64,000 nucleotides of DNA from Pseudomonas paraversuta (GTDB lineage Bacteria > Pseudomonadota > Gammaproteobacteria > Pseudomonadales > Pseudomonadaceae): NCBI RefSeq assembly GCF_904063065.1, contig NZ_CAJFCL010000003.1, positions 496,001 through 560,000 of the forward strand. The letters run 5' to 3'. A program made the translations under genes and the position numbers. The notes beneath the pieces were generated by a model, which saw only the letters and a program-made list of their open reading frames with translations, did not search any database and was not told the origin of the DNA. Shown here piece by piece: positions 17,791 through 27,600 of the stretch (position 1 is its first letter; the number at the start of each line of letters is the position of its first letter).

Positions 17791-17941
17791 CTTTCAGCGA
17801 GGTGAAGGATCCTTTAGGAAAGAGCTGAAAATCCCTTCACTTTCATTCATTTGGCGCAACACACGCTGAGTCGCAAGCTTGAGGCCTGTTCGACGGGTCA
17901 GCCTGTCGTCCCTTTTCAACTTTGTGCGAGGCGTACTTGCG

Positions 17942-18352
17942 ATGACTCTTAAACCGCTGTTGCTGGTTCCGTCCCTGGGCCTGGTGTTGTTGCTGTCGGC
18001 CTGTGCCGGACCGATGCCCAAACAAGACCCGGGTGAAGCCTGGATCGGTCTTAAGGAAGAGGGCAACAGTGACCTGATGGCCGAGCGGGTAGACGGCAAG
18101 AACATCAATGATGGTCGCTATTTTGAAGTCACCCCTGGCGCTCACCGGCTGGACGTGACCTTGTTTGAGGGGGCCACCGGTGATGAAAACCAGGTCGATT
18201 GCCAGGGCAGGGTCAATTACCGGCAATTCAAGGCCGGAGAGCGTTACCAACTGATCGAGTCGAGCCTGGGGCCTGAAGTCAGCGCGACGCTGGTGGACTC
18301 CCACGGCAAGGAAGTGGCGCACACCGCGGACTTCACCTGCATGCCGGGCTGA
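17942..18352 (+). CDS. Hypothetical lipoprotein
   Basis: A 136-residue protein with a lipoprotein signal peptide (hydrophobic core, lipobox LLSAC, Cys21). The mature part is small and mixed charge, with DGKNINDGRYFEVTPGAHRL and LIESSLGPEVSATLVDS, and resembles small pseudomonad envelope lipoproteins with a beta-sandwich of the PEGA-like type (a 'G-x-H-x-L-x-V' strand). The start at 17942 is the first Met before the signal sequence; an upstream in-frame ATG would add 21 residues without a signal character. Located in the outer membrane or periplasm; role unknown. REP elements follow directly. Confidence 0.75.
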   Translation: MTLKPLLLVPSLGLVLLLSACAGPMPKQDPGEAWIGLKEEGNSDLMAERVDGKNINDGRYFEVTPGAHRLDVTLFEGATGDENQVDCQGRVNYRQFKAGERYQLIESSLGPEVSATLVDSHGKEVAHTADFTCMPG

Positions 18353-18372
18353 GATCCCCGGACCCACAGCCT

Positions 18373-18620
18373 CTGCAGGAGCGAGCTGTTGCGATTTTCG
18401 CCGAAAAGCTCGTGTATTGCGGGATACGATTTCACTGACACCCCGCAACACCTGTAGGAGCGAGCTTGCTCGCGAGCCGTTGCGAGTCGCGCCGAAAAGC
18501 TCTTGTACTGCGGGATACGATTTCACTGACACCCCGCACACCTGTAGGAGCGAGCTTGTCTCGCGAGCTGTTGCGATTTTCGCCGAAAAGCTCGCGAGCA
18601 AGCTCGCTCCTACAGGTGTT
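18373..18620. repeat. REP cluster (three units)
   Basis: Units start with [C/T]GTAGGAGCGAGC at 18454 and 18544 (period 90 bp), with a degraded one at about 18375. Each holds GCGATTTTCGCCGAAAAGCTC or a close variant, and the connecting spacer (TGCGGGATACGATTTCACTG, then ACACCCCGCA) is duplicated with it. The last unit ends in the inverse REP GAGCAAGCTCGCTCCTACAG. It fills the space between the lipoprotein and the convergent MocR gene, where it may end both transcripts. Confidence 0.85.
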
Positions 18621-18629
18621 TCGGGGGCT

Positions 18630-20039
18630 TTAGAATGAGCGGACGATCTTGCCCAGGGTCTCCATGGCCTTTTCACTGGCTTCGTTCCACGGGCTGCCGT
18701 AGTTCAGGCGGATGCAGTTGCGAAAGCGCTGGGTGGCCGAAAAAATGGGCCCCGGGGCAATGCTGATGCCTTGGGCCAAGGCCATCTGGAACAACTTGAG
18801 AGAGTCCATTTGCTCGGGCAGTTCCAGCCACAGAAAATACCCGCCCGACGGCTGGCTGACCCGGGTTTGCGCCGGGAAGTAGCGAGCTATCGCCGCCAGC
18901 ATCGCGCTCTGTTGTTCTTCCAGGGCATAGCGCAGTTTGCGCAGGTGGCGATCGTAGCCGCCATGTTGCAGGTAGTCGGCAATCGCGGCCTGGGCCGGCA
19001 TCGAGGCGCACAGCGAGGTCATCAGTTTGAGACGCTCTATTTTCTGCGCATATCGACCCGCCGCCACCCAGCCGATGCGATAGCCCGGGGCCAGGCTTTT
19101 GGCAAATGAGCCGCAATGCATCACCAACCCTTCGCTATCAAAGGCCTTGGCCGGTTTGGGCGCGTGCTGGCCGTAATACAACTCGGCGTACACGTCATCT
19201 TCAATCAACGGCACCTGGTGGCCGCGCAACAGTTCCACCAGCGCCTGTTTTTTGGCCTCGGGCATGGTCGCGCCAATCGGGTTCTGAAAACTGGTCATGC
19301 ACCACACCGCCTTGATCGGATGGCGCTCCAGGATTTGCGCCAGCACCCCCAGGTCGATGCCGTCACGGGGATGCACCGGGATTTCCACGGCTTTGAGTTT
19401 GAGCCGCTCCAGCACTTGCAGGCAGGCATAGAACGCCGGCGCTTCGATGGCCACCAGGTCGCCGGGCTCGGTGACGGCCTGCAGGCACAGGTTCAAGGCT
19501 TCCAGGGCACCATTGGTGATCAGCAGCTCTTCCATGGGCAGCATCAGCCCCCCGACCATATACCTCAGGGCAATCTGGCGCCGCAGTTGCGGGTTGCCCG
19601 GGGACATGTCGGTGACCACCATGCGCGGGTCCATTTCACGGCTGGCGGTGGCCATGGAGCGGGCCAGCCGCTGTAGCGGGAATAAGGTCGGGCTGGGGAA
19701 CGCCGAACCGAAGGGCACGGTGTGCGGGTCTTTCATCGAGTCCAGCACCGAGAACACCAGAGCACTGACATCCACTTCGGTGGACTCGGTTACATGGCTG
19801 CTGAATACCGGCTCGGAAAACGGACTCGGCGCATGCACATTGACGAAGTAGCCGGAACGCGGCTTGGCCCGGATCAGGCCACGGCGTTCCAGCAGGTAAT
19901 AGGCTTGAAACACGGTGGAGGGGCTAACCCCGTAGGTCTGGCTGGCATAACGTACCGAAGGCACGCGCTGGCCGGGGCCGAGCACCCCGCTGCGAATCAG
20001 TTCAGCAATATCGTCGGCGAATTTTTCGTAGCGTTTCAT
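18630..20039 (-). CDS. MocR/PdxR-type regulator: GntR DNA-binding domain fused to an aminotransferase domain
   Basis: A 469-residue protein. Residues 1-70 form a GntR winged helix-turn-helix (ELIRSGVLGPGQRVPSVRYA, then TYGVSPSTVFQAYYLLERRG). From about residue 110 it has a fold-type I aminotransferase domain with NPQLRRQIALRYM, the ITNGALEALNL segment, the PLP aspartate region PLIEDDVYAELYY and the Schiff-base lysine in HCGSFAKSLAPGYRIGW (near residue 313). Such proteins usually sense PLP or an amine and control a divergent gene. Here the upstream neighbour is ccoG in the same direction, separated by a REP, so the target is unclear. The start at 20039 is chosen because the upstream extension lacks GntR similarity. 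Confidence 0.92.
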   Translation of the reverse strand: MKRYEKFADDIAELIRSGVLGPGQRVPSVRYASQTYGVSPSTVFQAYYLLERRGLIRAKPRSGYFVNVHAPSPFSEPVFSSHVTESTEVDVSALVFSVLDSMKDPHTVPFGSAFPSPTLFPLQRLARSMATASREMDPRMVVTDMSPGNPQLRRQIALRYMVGGLMLPMEELLITNGALEALNLCLQAVTEPGDLVAIEAPAFYACLQVLERLKLKAVEIPVHPRDGIDLGVLAQILERHPIKAVWCMTSFQNPIGATMPEAKKQALVELLRGHQVPLIEDDVYAELYYGQHAPKPAKAFDSEGLVMHCGSFAKSLAPGYRIGWVAAGRYAQKIERLKLMTSLCASMPAQAAIADYLQHGGYDRHLRKLRYALEEQQSAMLAAIARYFPAQTRVSQPSGGYFLWLELPEQMDSLKLFQMALAQGISIAPGPIFSATQRFRNCIRLNYGSPWNEASEKAMETLGKIVRSF

Positions 20040-20058
20040 TAATAAGGCTCGGCTAATC

Positions 20059-20148
20059 CTGCAGGAGCGAGCGTGCTCGCGATGGCTCACTCCGGTCAGT
20101 CTGATTGACCGTGCTGATGCTATCGCGAGCACGCCCGCTGCCACAGGG
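20059..20148. repeat. REP pair (variant family)
   Basis: GCAGGAGCGAGCGTGCTCGC and the inverted TATCGCGAGCACGCCCGCTG flank about 45 bp. The arms differ from the other REPs in the window (AGCGTGCTCGC core, GCCCGCTGCCACAG end). The element sits between ccoG and the MocR gene and could form a hairpin that ends the ccoG transcript. Confidence 0.75.
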
Positions 20149-20157
20149 ATTTATCGT

Positions 20158-21579
20158 TTATCGATTCAACGGTGCCACAAAACGGCTCTTGGCCACACTG
20201 CGTACGCTCGGTTGATCTGTGTCGGTGACCACAAACCCGATGGTTTGCGAACTGCTTTTCGGGCGTTCGGCCAACAGCGCGACAGATACCGGCACATCGA
20301 CAATTTCGCCGGGGGCCAGGGTCAGCTCGGTCTTGCCCTGCAGGCGGAAGTCCTGGTTGTCTTGCAGCGATACCCGGTAATGCTGCGGCTCCTGGGTCTT
20401 GTTGATGATTTTGAGGCTGTAGATGTTCTCGATCTGGCCCTGACTGTTTTCGCGAAACAGCCCCCGGTCCTTGATTACATCCAGTGACACCATTGAGCGC
20501 TGGTCAAGCGCCACCACCAGGGCCCCGATCATCAGCACCAGCACCGCTGCGTAGCCAATCAGGCGCGGGCGCAGCAAATGGGTGGTGCCGCCCTGTAACT
20601 GGTGTTCGGAGGTGTAGCGCACCAGCCCGCGGGCGTAGCCCATTTTGTCCATCACCGTATCGCAGGCGTCGATACAGGCCGCGCAGCCGATGCATTCCAT
20701 CTGCAGGCCATCGCGAATGTCGATGCCGGTGGGGCAGACCTGCACGCACATCTGGCAGTCGATGCAATCGCCCAGACCTGCCTGCGCCGGTTCGACCCCG
20801 CGTTTGCGCGGGCCGCGGCTTTCGCCACGGTTCACGTCATAGGAAATGGCGAGGGTGTCCTTGTCGAACATCACGCTCTGGAACCGCGCGTAAGGGCACA
20901 TGTGCATGCACACCGCCTCCCGCAGCCAGCCGGCATTGATATAGGTGGCGCCGGTGAAAAACAGCACCCAGAACAGACTGATGCCGGCCATTTCCAGGGT
21001 CAGCAGCTCAGTGGCTAGGGGTCGGATCGGGGTGAAATAACCGACAAAGGTCAGCGCCGTCATCACGCTGATTGCCATCCACAGCGCGTGCTTGGCAGTG
21101 CGGCGCAGGATCTTGTTCAGGCGCCAGGGTGCAGCCTGGAGTTTTATGCGCTGATTCCTGTCACCTTCGGTGATCTTCTCGCACCACATAAACAGCCAGG
21201 TCCAGGTACTTTGCGGGCAGGTGTAACCACACCACACCCGGCCAGCGAATACCGTGATCGCAAACAGGCCGAAGGCGGCAATGATCAGCAACGCCGACAA
21301 CAGGATGAAATCCTGCGGCCAGAACGTCGCCCCGAAAATATGGAACTTGCTTTCGGACAGGTCCCAGAGGACGGCTTGTCGACCGTCCCAATTGAGCCAG
21401 ACCGTGCCAAAGAACAGCAAAAACAGAAAGCCGGCACCGACTATGCGCAAGGTTCGGAACAGACCGGTGAAACTGCGGGTGTGGATCAAGTTGTCGCTGG
21501 AGCGGCTTTTGTTTTTTGCGGCCCGGGGTCGCGAAGCCTCGAATGTTTCAAGTATCTGGACGGGAATTTGTTCGCTCAT
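20158..21579 (-). CDS. ccoG: Cytochrome c oxidase accessory protein CcoG (FixG/RdxA)
   Basis: A 473-residue membrane iron-sulfur protein needed for maturation of cbb3 oxidases, where family members act in copper handling. It shows the conserved start region (LIHTRSFTGLFRTLRIVGAG), several helices, the membrane motif GRVWCGYTCPQSTWTWLF and two [4Fe-4S] ferredoxin-like clusters (CIDCQMCVQVCPTGIDIRDG, then CIGCAACIDACDTVMDKMG), followed by a C-terminal IgG-like domain. The start at 21579 gives the usual N-terminus; an ATG 24 bp upstream is possible. ccoG normally lies after ccoNOPQ; here it stands alone, while an orphan ccoN lies 33 kb away. Confidence 0.95.
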   Translation of the reverse strand: MSEQIPVQILETFEASRPRAAKNKSRSSDNLIHTRSFTGLFRTLRIVGAGFLFLLFFGTVWLNWDGRQAVLWDLSESKFHIFGATFWPQDFILLSALLIIAAFGLFAITVFAGRVWCGYTCPQSTWTWLFMWCEKITEGDRNQRIKLQAAPWRLNKILRRTAKHALWMAISVMTALTFVGYFTPIRPLATELLTLEMAGISLFWVLFFTGATYINAGWLREAVCMHMCPYARFQSVMFDKDTLAISYDVNRGESRGPRKRGVEPAQAGLGDCIDCQMCVQVCPTGIDIRDGLQMECIGCAACIDACDTVMDKMGYARGLVRYTSEHQLQGGTTHLLRPRLIGYAAVLVLMIGALVVALDQRSMVSLDVIKDRGLFRENSQGQIENIYSLKIINKTQEPQHYRVSLQDNQDFRLQGKTELTLAPGEIVDVPVSVALLAERPKSSSQTIGFVVTDTDQPSVRSVAKSRFVAPLNR

Positions 21580-21808
21580 GGTCTTTCGCTCATCAGCCTC
21601 CATCAGGCCTGAGCACTATCCCCTGCGAACTGTTTGCATAACAGACTCAGTTATTTTATTAAAAACCGGATCAGATGAGTTTTCAGGGTGACCTGCGACA
21701 ACTTGCTGCACCCTGGTCGCGGCCACGTGCAGCAGGGGCCGGGCGCCTTTAACCCAGGCGCCGGCGGGTAATCCTGATCGGGGTCAATTAAATCACCGAA
21801 TCACCCAG

Positions 21809-21832
21809 GATGAGCCCATGCTGGGGCTCATC
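21809..21832. terminator. Hairpin downstream of the small gene at 21845
   Basis: GATGAGCCC, six bases, GGGCTCATC gives a perfect 9-bp stem 13 bp after the stop codon of the minus-strand gene. There is no long T-run. It could act as a terminator for that gene and for antisense transcripts toward ccoG. Confidence 0.5.
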
Positions 21833-21844
21833 AGTCCTGCAGCT

Positions 21845-22081
21845 TCAGATAATTGACTCACTGCCCCCGGCCCGCAGCAACTCGCGGCTGTCCTTGGCGC
21901 CCGCCGCGACCAGGGCTTCGGCCTCGTCCGAGGTAATGGCAATGCGCAGGCCGTTCATCAGCGCCATGCACATTCTCGAGGCGTGGTCTGTGATGACTTC
22001 TACCCGCTCGGCCGGGGAGTGCTCCGAGCCTTCGGGTGATTCATACCAGCAGCTTTTGTCGGCATCGATTGTGATAGTCAT
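21845..22081 (-). CDS. Small acidic hypothetical protein
   Basis: A 78-residue protein, probably cytosolic, without signal peptide or membrane segment. It begins MTITIDADKSCWYESPEG and continues with DHASRMCMALMNGLRIAITS, ending in an acidic Ala-rich tail. The start at 22081 is preferred because AAGGA lies eight bases upstream; a Met two codons earlier is too close to it. It is followed by a hairpin at 21809. I do not recognise the family. It is transcribed towards ccoG, downstream of another small gene. Confidence 0.6.
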   Translation of the reverse strand: MTITIDADKSCWYESPEGSEHSPAERVEVITDHASRMCMALMNGLRIAITSDEAEALVAAGAKDSRELLRAGGSESII

Positions 22082-22238
22082 CAGCATGGTCCTTTTATGG
22101 GGGTTAAAGGTTAGTGCGTGGAAAACCGGCCGGGTTCGATCGAATGGATTGGCGGTCATTGGCTGCGGGTTGTGCCCGCTGCGCCCCCGATCGCAACCGT
22201 CAGCGACCGGGCAGGTCAAACAGCGCTCAAGACGGGCA

Positions 22239-22403
22239 TCAGATTCTCATCGGCGCATCTTCGCAGGGAGGATCGCCAATCGGGTTGGGGTCCTTGAGCG
22301 GCGGATCCTCTTCCGGAACCGGCTCGGCATCACCGGGCGGTAACACCGGGTCGTCAATATTGGGATCGGGGGTTTCTGCGGGAATGGGGATATTCATGGA
22401 CAT
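22239..22403 (-). CDS. Small proline-rich acidic protein
   Basis: A 54-codon gene that is easily missed. It encodes MSMNIPIPAETPDPNIDD, then a chain of Pro, Asp and Glu (PVLPPGDAEPVPEEDPPLKD) and ends near PCEDAPMRI. GAGG lies two bases before this ATG and eight before the next in-frame ATG (22397), so the true start may be 22397. The repetitive composition suggests an unfolded peptide; comparable short Pro-rich ORFs occur in many pseudomonads but no function is known to me. It is divergent from glgE with about 200 bp between them. Confidence 0.6.
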   Translation of the reverse strand: MSMNIPIPAETPDPNIDDPVLPPGDAEPVPEEDPPLKDPNPIGDPPCEDAPMRI

Positions 22404-22501
22404 GGCCTCATTGCTGCATGGAAAGGATTACAGCCGGTCGACCTCATTGAAGGCCGCTCGGTTCCCCGGCCAATGACCAACGGAGTATCGGCAATTAGTC
22501 T

Positions 22502-22530
22502 GAACTTTTAATTCTTTCCCCCGCTCCCAA
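22502..22530 (+). promoter_or_regulatory. Possible AlgU (extracytoplasmic sigma) promoter of glgE
   Basis: GAACTT at 22502-22507 equals the AlgU/RpoE -35 consensus. The -10 region 16-17 bases on (TCCCA) matches only in part. It lies about 100 bp upstream of glgE. AlgU control would fit an osmotic-stress role of the operon. Weak call, by eye. Confidence 0.25.
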
Positions 22531-22611
22531 CCAGGTGCCCGGTGATCGATGCCGGGAATGGCTTTGATACGACCACCCATAAACGTCTGCGGGCGTGAGG
22601 AGTGCTGCTCG

Positions 22612-24609
22612 ATGACTGCTGATTTCCCGCAAGACCCTGATTCCACTGTGACGTTGCCGTTATCCCAGGCATTGCTGTTGCCGCGCATTGTTATTGAAGC
22701 CACGTCCCCGGTGCTCGAAAACGGTGAGTTCGCGGTCAAGGCGACTGCGGGGCAGCAGGTCGACGTGCTCAGCAAAGTGTTTGTTGACGGTCACGAGCAG
22801 CTGGCAGTCATGCTGCACTGGCGTCTGGCCAGTTCCGCGCACTGGTCGGCAACGCCTATGCATTTTTTAGGCAATGACAGCTGGAACGCACAGTTCCCGG
22901 TGCCCGAAGTGGGGCGCTATCTGTTTTGCATCGAGGCCTGGATTGATCGCTATGCCAGCTTTTGCCATGAGCTGGAGAAAAAGCATCAGGCAGGCATTGC
23001 CGTCAGTCTGGAGTTGCAGGAAGGGCGGATTCTGGTACAGCACGCCATCGAGCTCAGTCAGGGTGAACGGCGCGAACAGTTGCAGGCGTTGCTCGGGCAA
23101 CTGTCTGGTCTGCTGGAGACCGAGCAAGTGGCGCTGTTCATGCACGAACACAGTGCGCAATTGATGGCCGAGGCACAAAACCACGCGTATTTGAGCCTGA
23201 GCCCCGAGTACCCGGTGGAGGTTGAACGGCCATTGGCGCAGTTCGCCAGCTGGTACGAGCTGTTCCCCCGTTCGGTCACTGACGATCCTGCACGCCACGG
23301 CACTTTCAATGATGTACACCAGCGCCTGCCGATGATTCACGACATGGGCTTTGACGTGCTGTATTTCCCGCCGATCCATCCCATTGGCCGCCGACATCGC
23401 AAGGGCCCCAATAACGCGTTGCAGGCCGGGCCGGACGATCCGGGCAGCCCCTATGCCATCGGCAGCGAAGAGGGAGGGCATGACGCGATCCATCCGCAAC
23501 TGGGCAGCCGTGACGACTTCCGGCGCCTGGTGGCCGCTGCCGCGGACCACGGCCTGGAAATCGCTCTGGATTTTGCCATTCAGTGTTCTCAGGACCACCC
23601 GTGGCTCAAACAGCACCCCGGATGGTTTAACTGGCGCCCCGACGGCAGCATTCGCTACGCGGAAAACCCGCCGAAAAAGTATCAGGACATCGTCAATGTC
23701 GATTTCTATGCCCCGGATGCGATTCCCGGCCTGTGGCTGGAGTTGCGCGACATCGTGCTGGGCTGGGTGGACGAGGGGGTAAAAATCTTCCGCGTCGACA
23801 ACCCGCACACCAAGCCTCTGCCGTTCTGGCAATGGCTGATCGCGGATGTACGTGCCCAGAACCCCGAGGTGATGTTCCTCGCCGAGGCGTTCACCACCCC
23901 GGCCATGATGGCGCGCCTGGGCAAGGTCGGTTACACCCAGAGCTACACCTATTTCACCTGGCGCAACACCAAGGCCGAGCTGGCAGCCTATTTCACTGAG
24001 CTGAATCAAAGCCCGTTGCGGGAGTGCTTCCGGCCCAACTTCTTCGTCAATACCCCGGACATCAACCCCGGCTTCTTGCATGACTCGGGGCGCCCCGGCT
24101 TTTTGATCAGGGCCGCGTTGGCAACCATGGGCTCGGGCCTGTGGGGCATGTACAGCGGCTTCGAGCTTTGCGAGTCGGCGGCGGTGCCGGGCAAAGAGGA
24201 ATATCTGGACTCGGAGAAGTATCAGATCCGCCCCCGTGATTTCAGTGCGCCGGGCAATATCGTGGCCGAAATTGCCCAGCTCAATCGCATCCGCCGCCAG
24301 AACCCGGCCTTGCACAGCCACCTGGGCCTGACCCTGTACAACGCCTGGAATGACAACATTTTGTACTTCGGCAAACGCAGCGCCGATGGCAGCAATTTTG
24401 TGCTGGTGGCTATCAGTCTCGATCCCCATAACGCCCAGGAAGCTCATTTCGAGTTGCCGTTGTGGGAAATGGGCCTGGCCGATGACGCCTGGACCTCGGG
24501 GGAAGATTTGATGAACGGCCATCGATGGACCTGGTATGGCAAAACCCAATGGATGCGCATCGAGCCCTGGCTTCAGCCGTTCGGCATCTGGCGGATCAAA
24601 CCCCTTTAA
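22612..24609 (+). CDS. glgE: Alpha-1,4-glucan:maltose-1-phosphate maltosyltransferase GlgE
   Basis: A 665-residue GH13_3 enzyme that adds maltosyl units from maltose 1-phosphate to alpha-1,4-glucan. An N-terminal all-beta dimerisation domain (IVIEATSPVLENGEFAVKAT) precedes the barrel, which has the family hallmark YELFPRSVTDDP and YFPPIHPIGRRHRKGPNN. Catalytic residues by position are nucleophile Asp396 (KIFRVDNPHTKPLPFW), acid/base Glu425 (FLAEAFTTP) and Asp483 (NTPDINP), spacing equal to characterised GlgE enzymes. The start at 22612 follows GAGGAG; an ATG 63 bp upstream is less likely. First gene of glgE-treS/mak-glgB. Cytosolic. Confidence 0.96.
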   Translation: MTADFPQDPDSTVTLPLSQALLLPRIVIEATSPVLENGEFAVKATAGQQVDVLSKVFVDGHEQLAVMLHWRLASSAHWSATPMHFLGNDSWNAQFPVPEVGRYLFCIEAWIDRYASFCHELEKKHQAGIAVSLELQEGRILVQHAIELSQGERREQLQALLGQLSGLLETEQVALFMHEHSAQLMAEAQNHAYLSLSPEYPVEVERPLAQFASWYELFPRSVTDDPARHGTFNDVHQRLPMIHDMGFDVLYFPPIHPIGRRHRKGPNNALQAGPDDPGSPYAIGSEEGGHDAIHPQLGSRDDFRRLVAAAADHGLEIALDFAIQCSQDHPWLKQHPGWFNWRPDGSIRYAENPPKKYQDIVNVDFYAPDAIPGLWLELRDIVLGWVDEGVKIFRVDNPHTKPLPFWQWLIADVRAQNPEVMFLAEAFTTPAMMARLGKVGYTQSYTYFTWRNTKAELAAYFTELNQSPLRECFRPNFFVNTPDINPGFLHDSGRPGFLIRAALATMGSGLWGMYSGFELCESAAVPGKEEYLDSEKYQIRPRDFSAPGNIVAEIAQLNRIRRQNPALHSHLGLTLYNAWNDNILYFGKRSADGSNFVLVAISLDPHNAQEAHFELPLWEMGLADDAWTSGEDLMNGHRWTWYGKTQWMRIEPWLQPFGIWRIKPL

Positions 24610-24669
24610 GCCCCTCTTGCCGGGCGGCTTCACTGGCCCCGGGCAACCGAATCAGCAGGTATTTCCCTT

Positions 24670-27600
24670 ATGGCAAACCAACCCGCATCGGCCAGCTTTA
24701 TCAAGGACCCGCTCTGGTACAAGGACGCGGTGATCTACCAGGTGCATATCAAGTCATTTTTCGATTCCAATAACGACGGTATCGGCGACTTTCCCGGCCT
24801 GATAAGCAAGCTGGATTACATCGCCGAGCTGGGGGTCAACACCCTGTGGCTGCTGCCGTTCTATCCCTCGCCGCGGCGCGATGATGGCTACGATATTGCC
24901 GATTATCGAGGCGTGCATCCGGACTACGGCACCCTGGCCGACGTCAAACGCTTTATCGCCCAGGCCCACAAGCGCGGTCTGCGGGTAATCACTGAACTGG
25001 TGATCAACCACACCTCGGATCAGCATCCCTGGTTTCAAAAGGCCCGCCGTGCCAAGGCTGGCTCCAGGGCTCGGGATTACTACGTGTGGTCGGATACCGA
25101 TGAAAAATACGACGGCACCCGGATCATTTTTCTCGACACCGAAACCTCGAACTGGACCTGGGACCCGGTCGCCGGCCAGTACTTCTGGCACCGCTTTTAC
25201 TCCCACCAGCCGGACCTGAATTTCGACAACCCGCAGGTGATGAAAGAAGTGCTGGCGGTGATGCGCTACTGGCTGGACATGGGCATCGACGGCCTGCGCC
25301 TGGATGCCATTCCGTACCTGATCGAGCGCGATGGCACCAATAACGAAAACCTGCCCGAGACCCATCAGATCCTCAAGCAGATCCGCGCCGAAATCGATGC
25401 CCATTACCCCGACCGCATGCTGCTGGCAGAGGCCAATCAATGGCCCGAAGACACCCAGCAGTATTTTGGCGACAGCGATGGCATCAATGGTGATGAGTGC
25501 CACATGGCCTTCCACTTTCCGTTGATGCCGCGCATGTACATGGCCCTGGCCCAGGAAGACCGCTTCCCGATCACCGATATCCTGCGCCAGACCCCGGAAA
25601 TTCCGGCGAATTGCCAATGGGCGATTTTCCTGCGCAACCATGATGAGTTGACCCTGGAAATGGTCACCGACAAGGAACGCGATTACCTGTGGAACTACTA
25701 CGCCGCCGACAAGCGGGCGCGGATTAACCTGGGGATTCGTCGGCGTCTGGCGCCGTTGATGGAACGTGATCGCCGGCGCATCGAGCTGCTCAACAGCCTG
25801 TTGTTATCGATGCCGGGCACGCCGACCCTGTATTACGGCGATGAAATTGGCATGGGGGACAATATTTACCTCGGCGACCGCGACGGGGTGCGTACGCCGA
25901 TGCAGTGGTCGATTGACCGAAACGGCGGATTCTCGCGGGCCAACCCGGCGAGCCTGGTGTTGCCGCCGATCATGGATCCGCTGTATGGCTATCAATCGGT
26001 GAACGTTGAGGCCCAATCCGGCGATCCGCATTCATTGCTCAACTGGACCCGGCGCCTGCTCTCCGTGCGCCAGCAGCAACAAGCCTTTGGTCGCGGCACC
26101 TTGAAAATGCTGTCCCCCAGCAACCGGCGGATTCTGGCGTACATTCGCGAATACACCGACGGCGACGGCAAGACTGAAACTATCCTCTGCGTGGCCAACG
26201 TGTCGCGCAGCGCCCAGGCGGCAGAGCTGGAGCTGTCCGAATTCGCCGGGCGGGTACCGGTGGAGATGCTGGGGGGCAATGCCTTTCCGCCCATTGGCCA
26301 GATGGACTTCATGCTGACCCTGGCGCCCTACGGTTTTTACTGGTTTTTGCTGGCTACCGAGAATCAGATGCCGAGCTGGCACGCAGAACCGGCGCAAAGC
26401 CTGCCCGAACTGCTGACCCTGGTGCTCAAACAGCGCCTTGAAGAGTTGCTCGATACCCCGCCGCGGACCACTCTGGAAAACGTGATCCTGCCGGCGTGGT
26501 TACCCAAACGCCGCTGGTTCGGGCAAAAAAATGCACCGGTCGAGCAGGTCAAAATTCTCCACGGCACCCGTTTTGGCGATGCCTTGCACCCCATGTTGCT
26601 GACCGAGGTACAAGTCACCAGCGGCGGCGAACAACACCATTATCAAGTGCCCCTTGGGGTATTGGGCGAGGATCAGGCAAGCAGCACGTTGGCCCAGCAA
26701 TCGGTACTGTCGCGGCTGCGGCGTGGCCCTCAGGTCGGTTTCATGACCGATGCTTTTGCTCTTGAAGCCTTTGTCAGGGCCGTACTGGCGGGCATGCAAA
26801 GCGGCGAGAAAATCAGCAGCAGCGCCGGTACTATCAGTTTTACCGCGACCGCGCAGCTGGCGGCCCTGGGGCTCAACGAACAGAGTGAAGTGCGTTATCT
26901 CACGGCCGAACAATCAAATAGCTCGGTGGTGATCGGCGGCGCCATGGTGCTTAAGCTGATCCGCAAAATCAGCAGTGGCCAGCATCCGGAGCTGGAGCTG
27001 GGTGCCTACCTGACCGAGGCCGGGTATCAGCATATTTCTCCGTTGCTGGGGGCAGTGGTGCGCCATGGAACCGGGGGCGAAGAGACCTTGCTGATGATTG
27101 CCCAGGGCTATTTGAGTAACCAGGGCGATGCCTGGACCTGGACCCAGAACAACCTGGAACGGGCCATTCGCGACGAAATGGCCGACGCCATGTCCGAGCA
27201 CGAACAGCATTACAACGCCCTGGTCGAACTGGCAGATTTTGCCGGTTTGCTCGGCCAGCGTCTGGGGGAGATGCACGGGGTGCTGGCGCAAGCCAGCGAC
27301 AACCCTGACTTTGCCCCTCAGACCACGTCCGAGGCCGATACCCGGCAGTGGGCAAGCCATATCAACGGGCAATTGAAGCAGGCCTTGAAACTGCTCAAAC
27401 AACATCTGCCCGAGCTTGGCGAGCCTGAGCAAAAACAGGTGAAAAAACTGCTGGCGCAACAAGGCGCGATCACCGCCCATGTCCAGCAACTGGCCAAGAG
27501 AACCCAGGGTGGCCTGAAGATCCGGGTGCATGGCGACCTGCATCTGGGGCAGGTGCTGGTGGTCAAGGGCGATGCCTACTTCATCGACTTTGAAGGTGAG

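Noticed and set aside
18373..18620. Possible small RNA gene
   Set aside because: The hairpins are REP sequences found elsewhere in the window; no separate promoter or terminator is visible.
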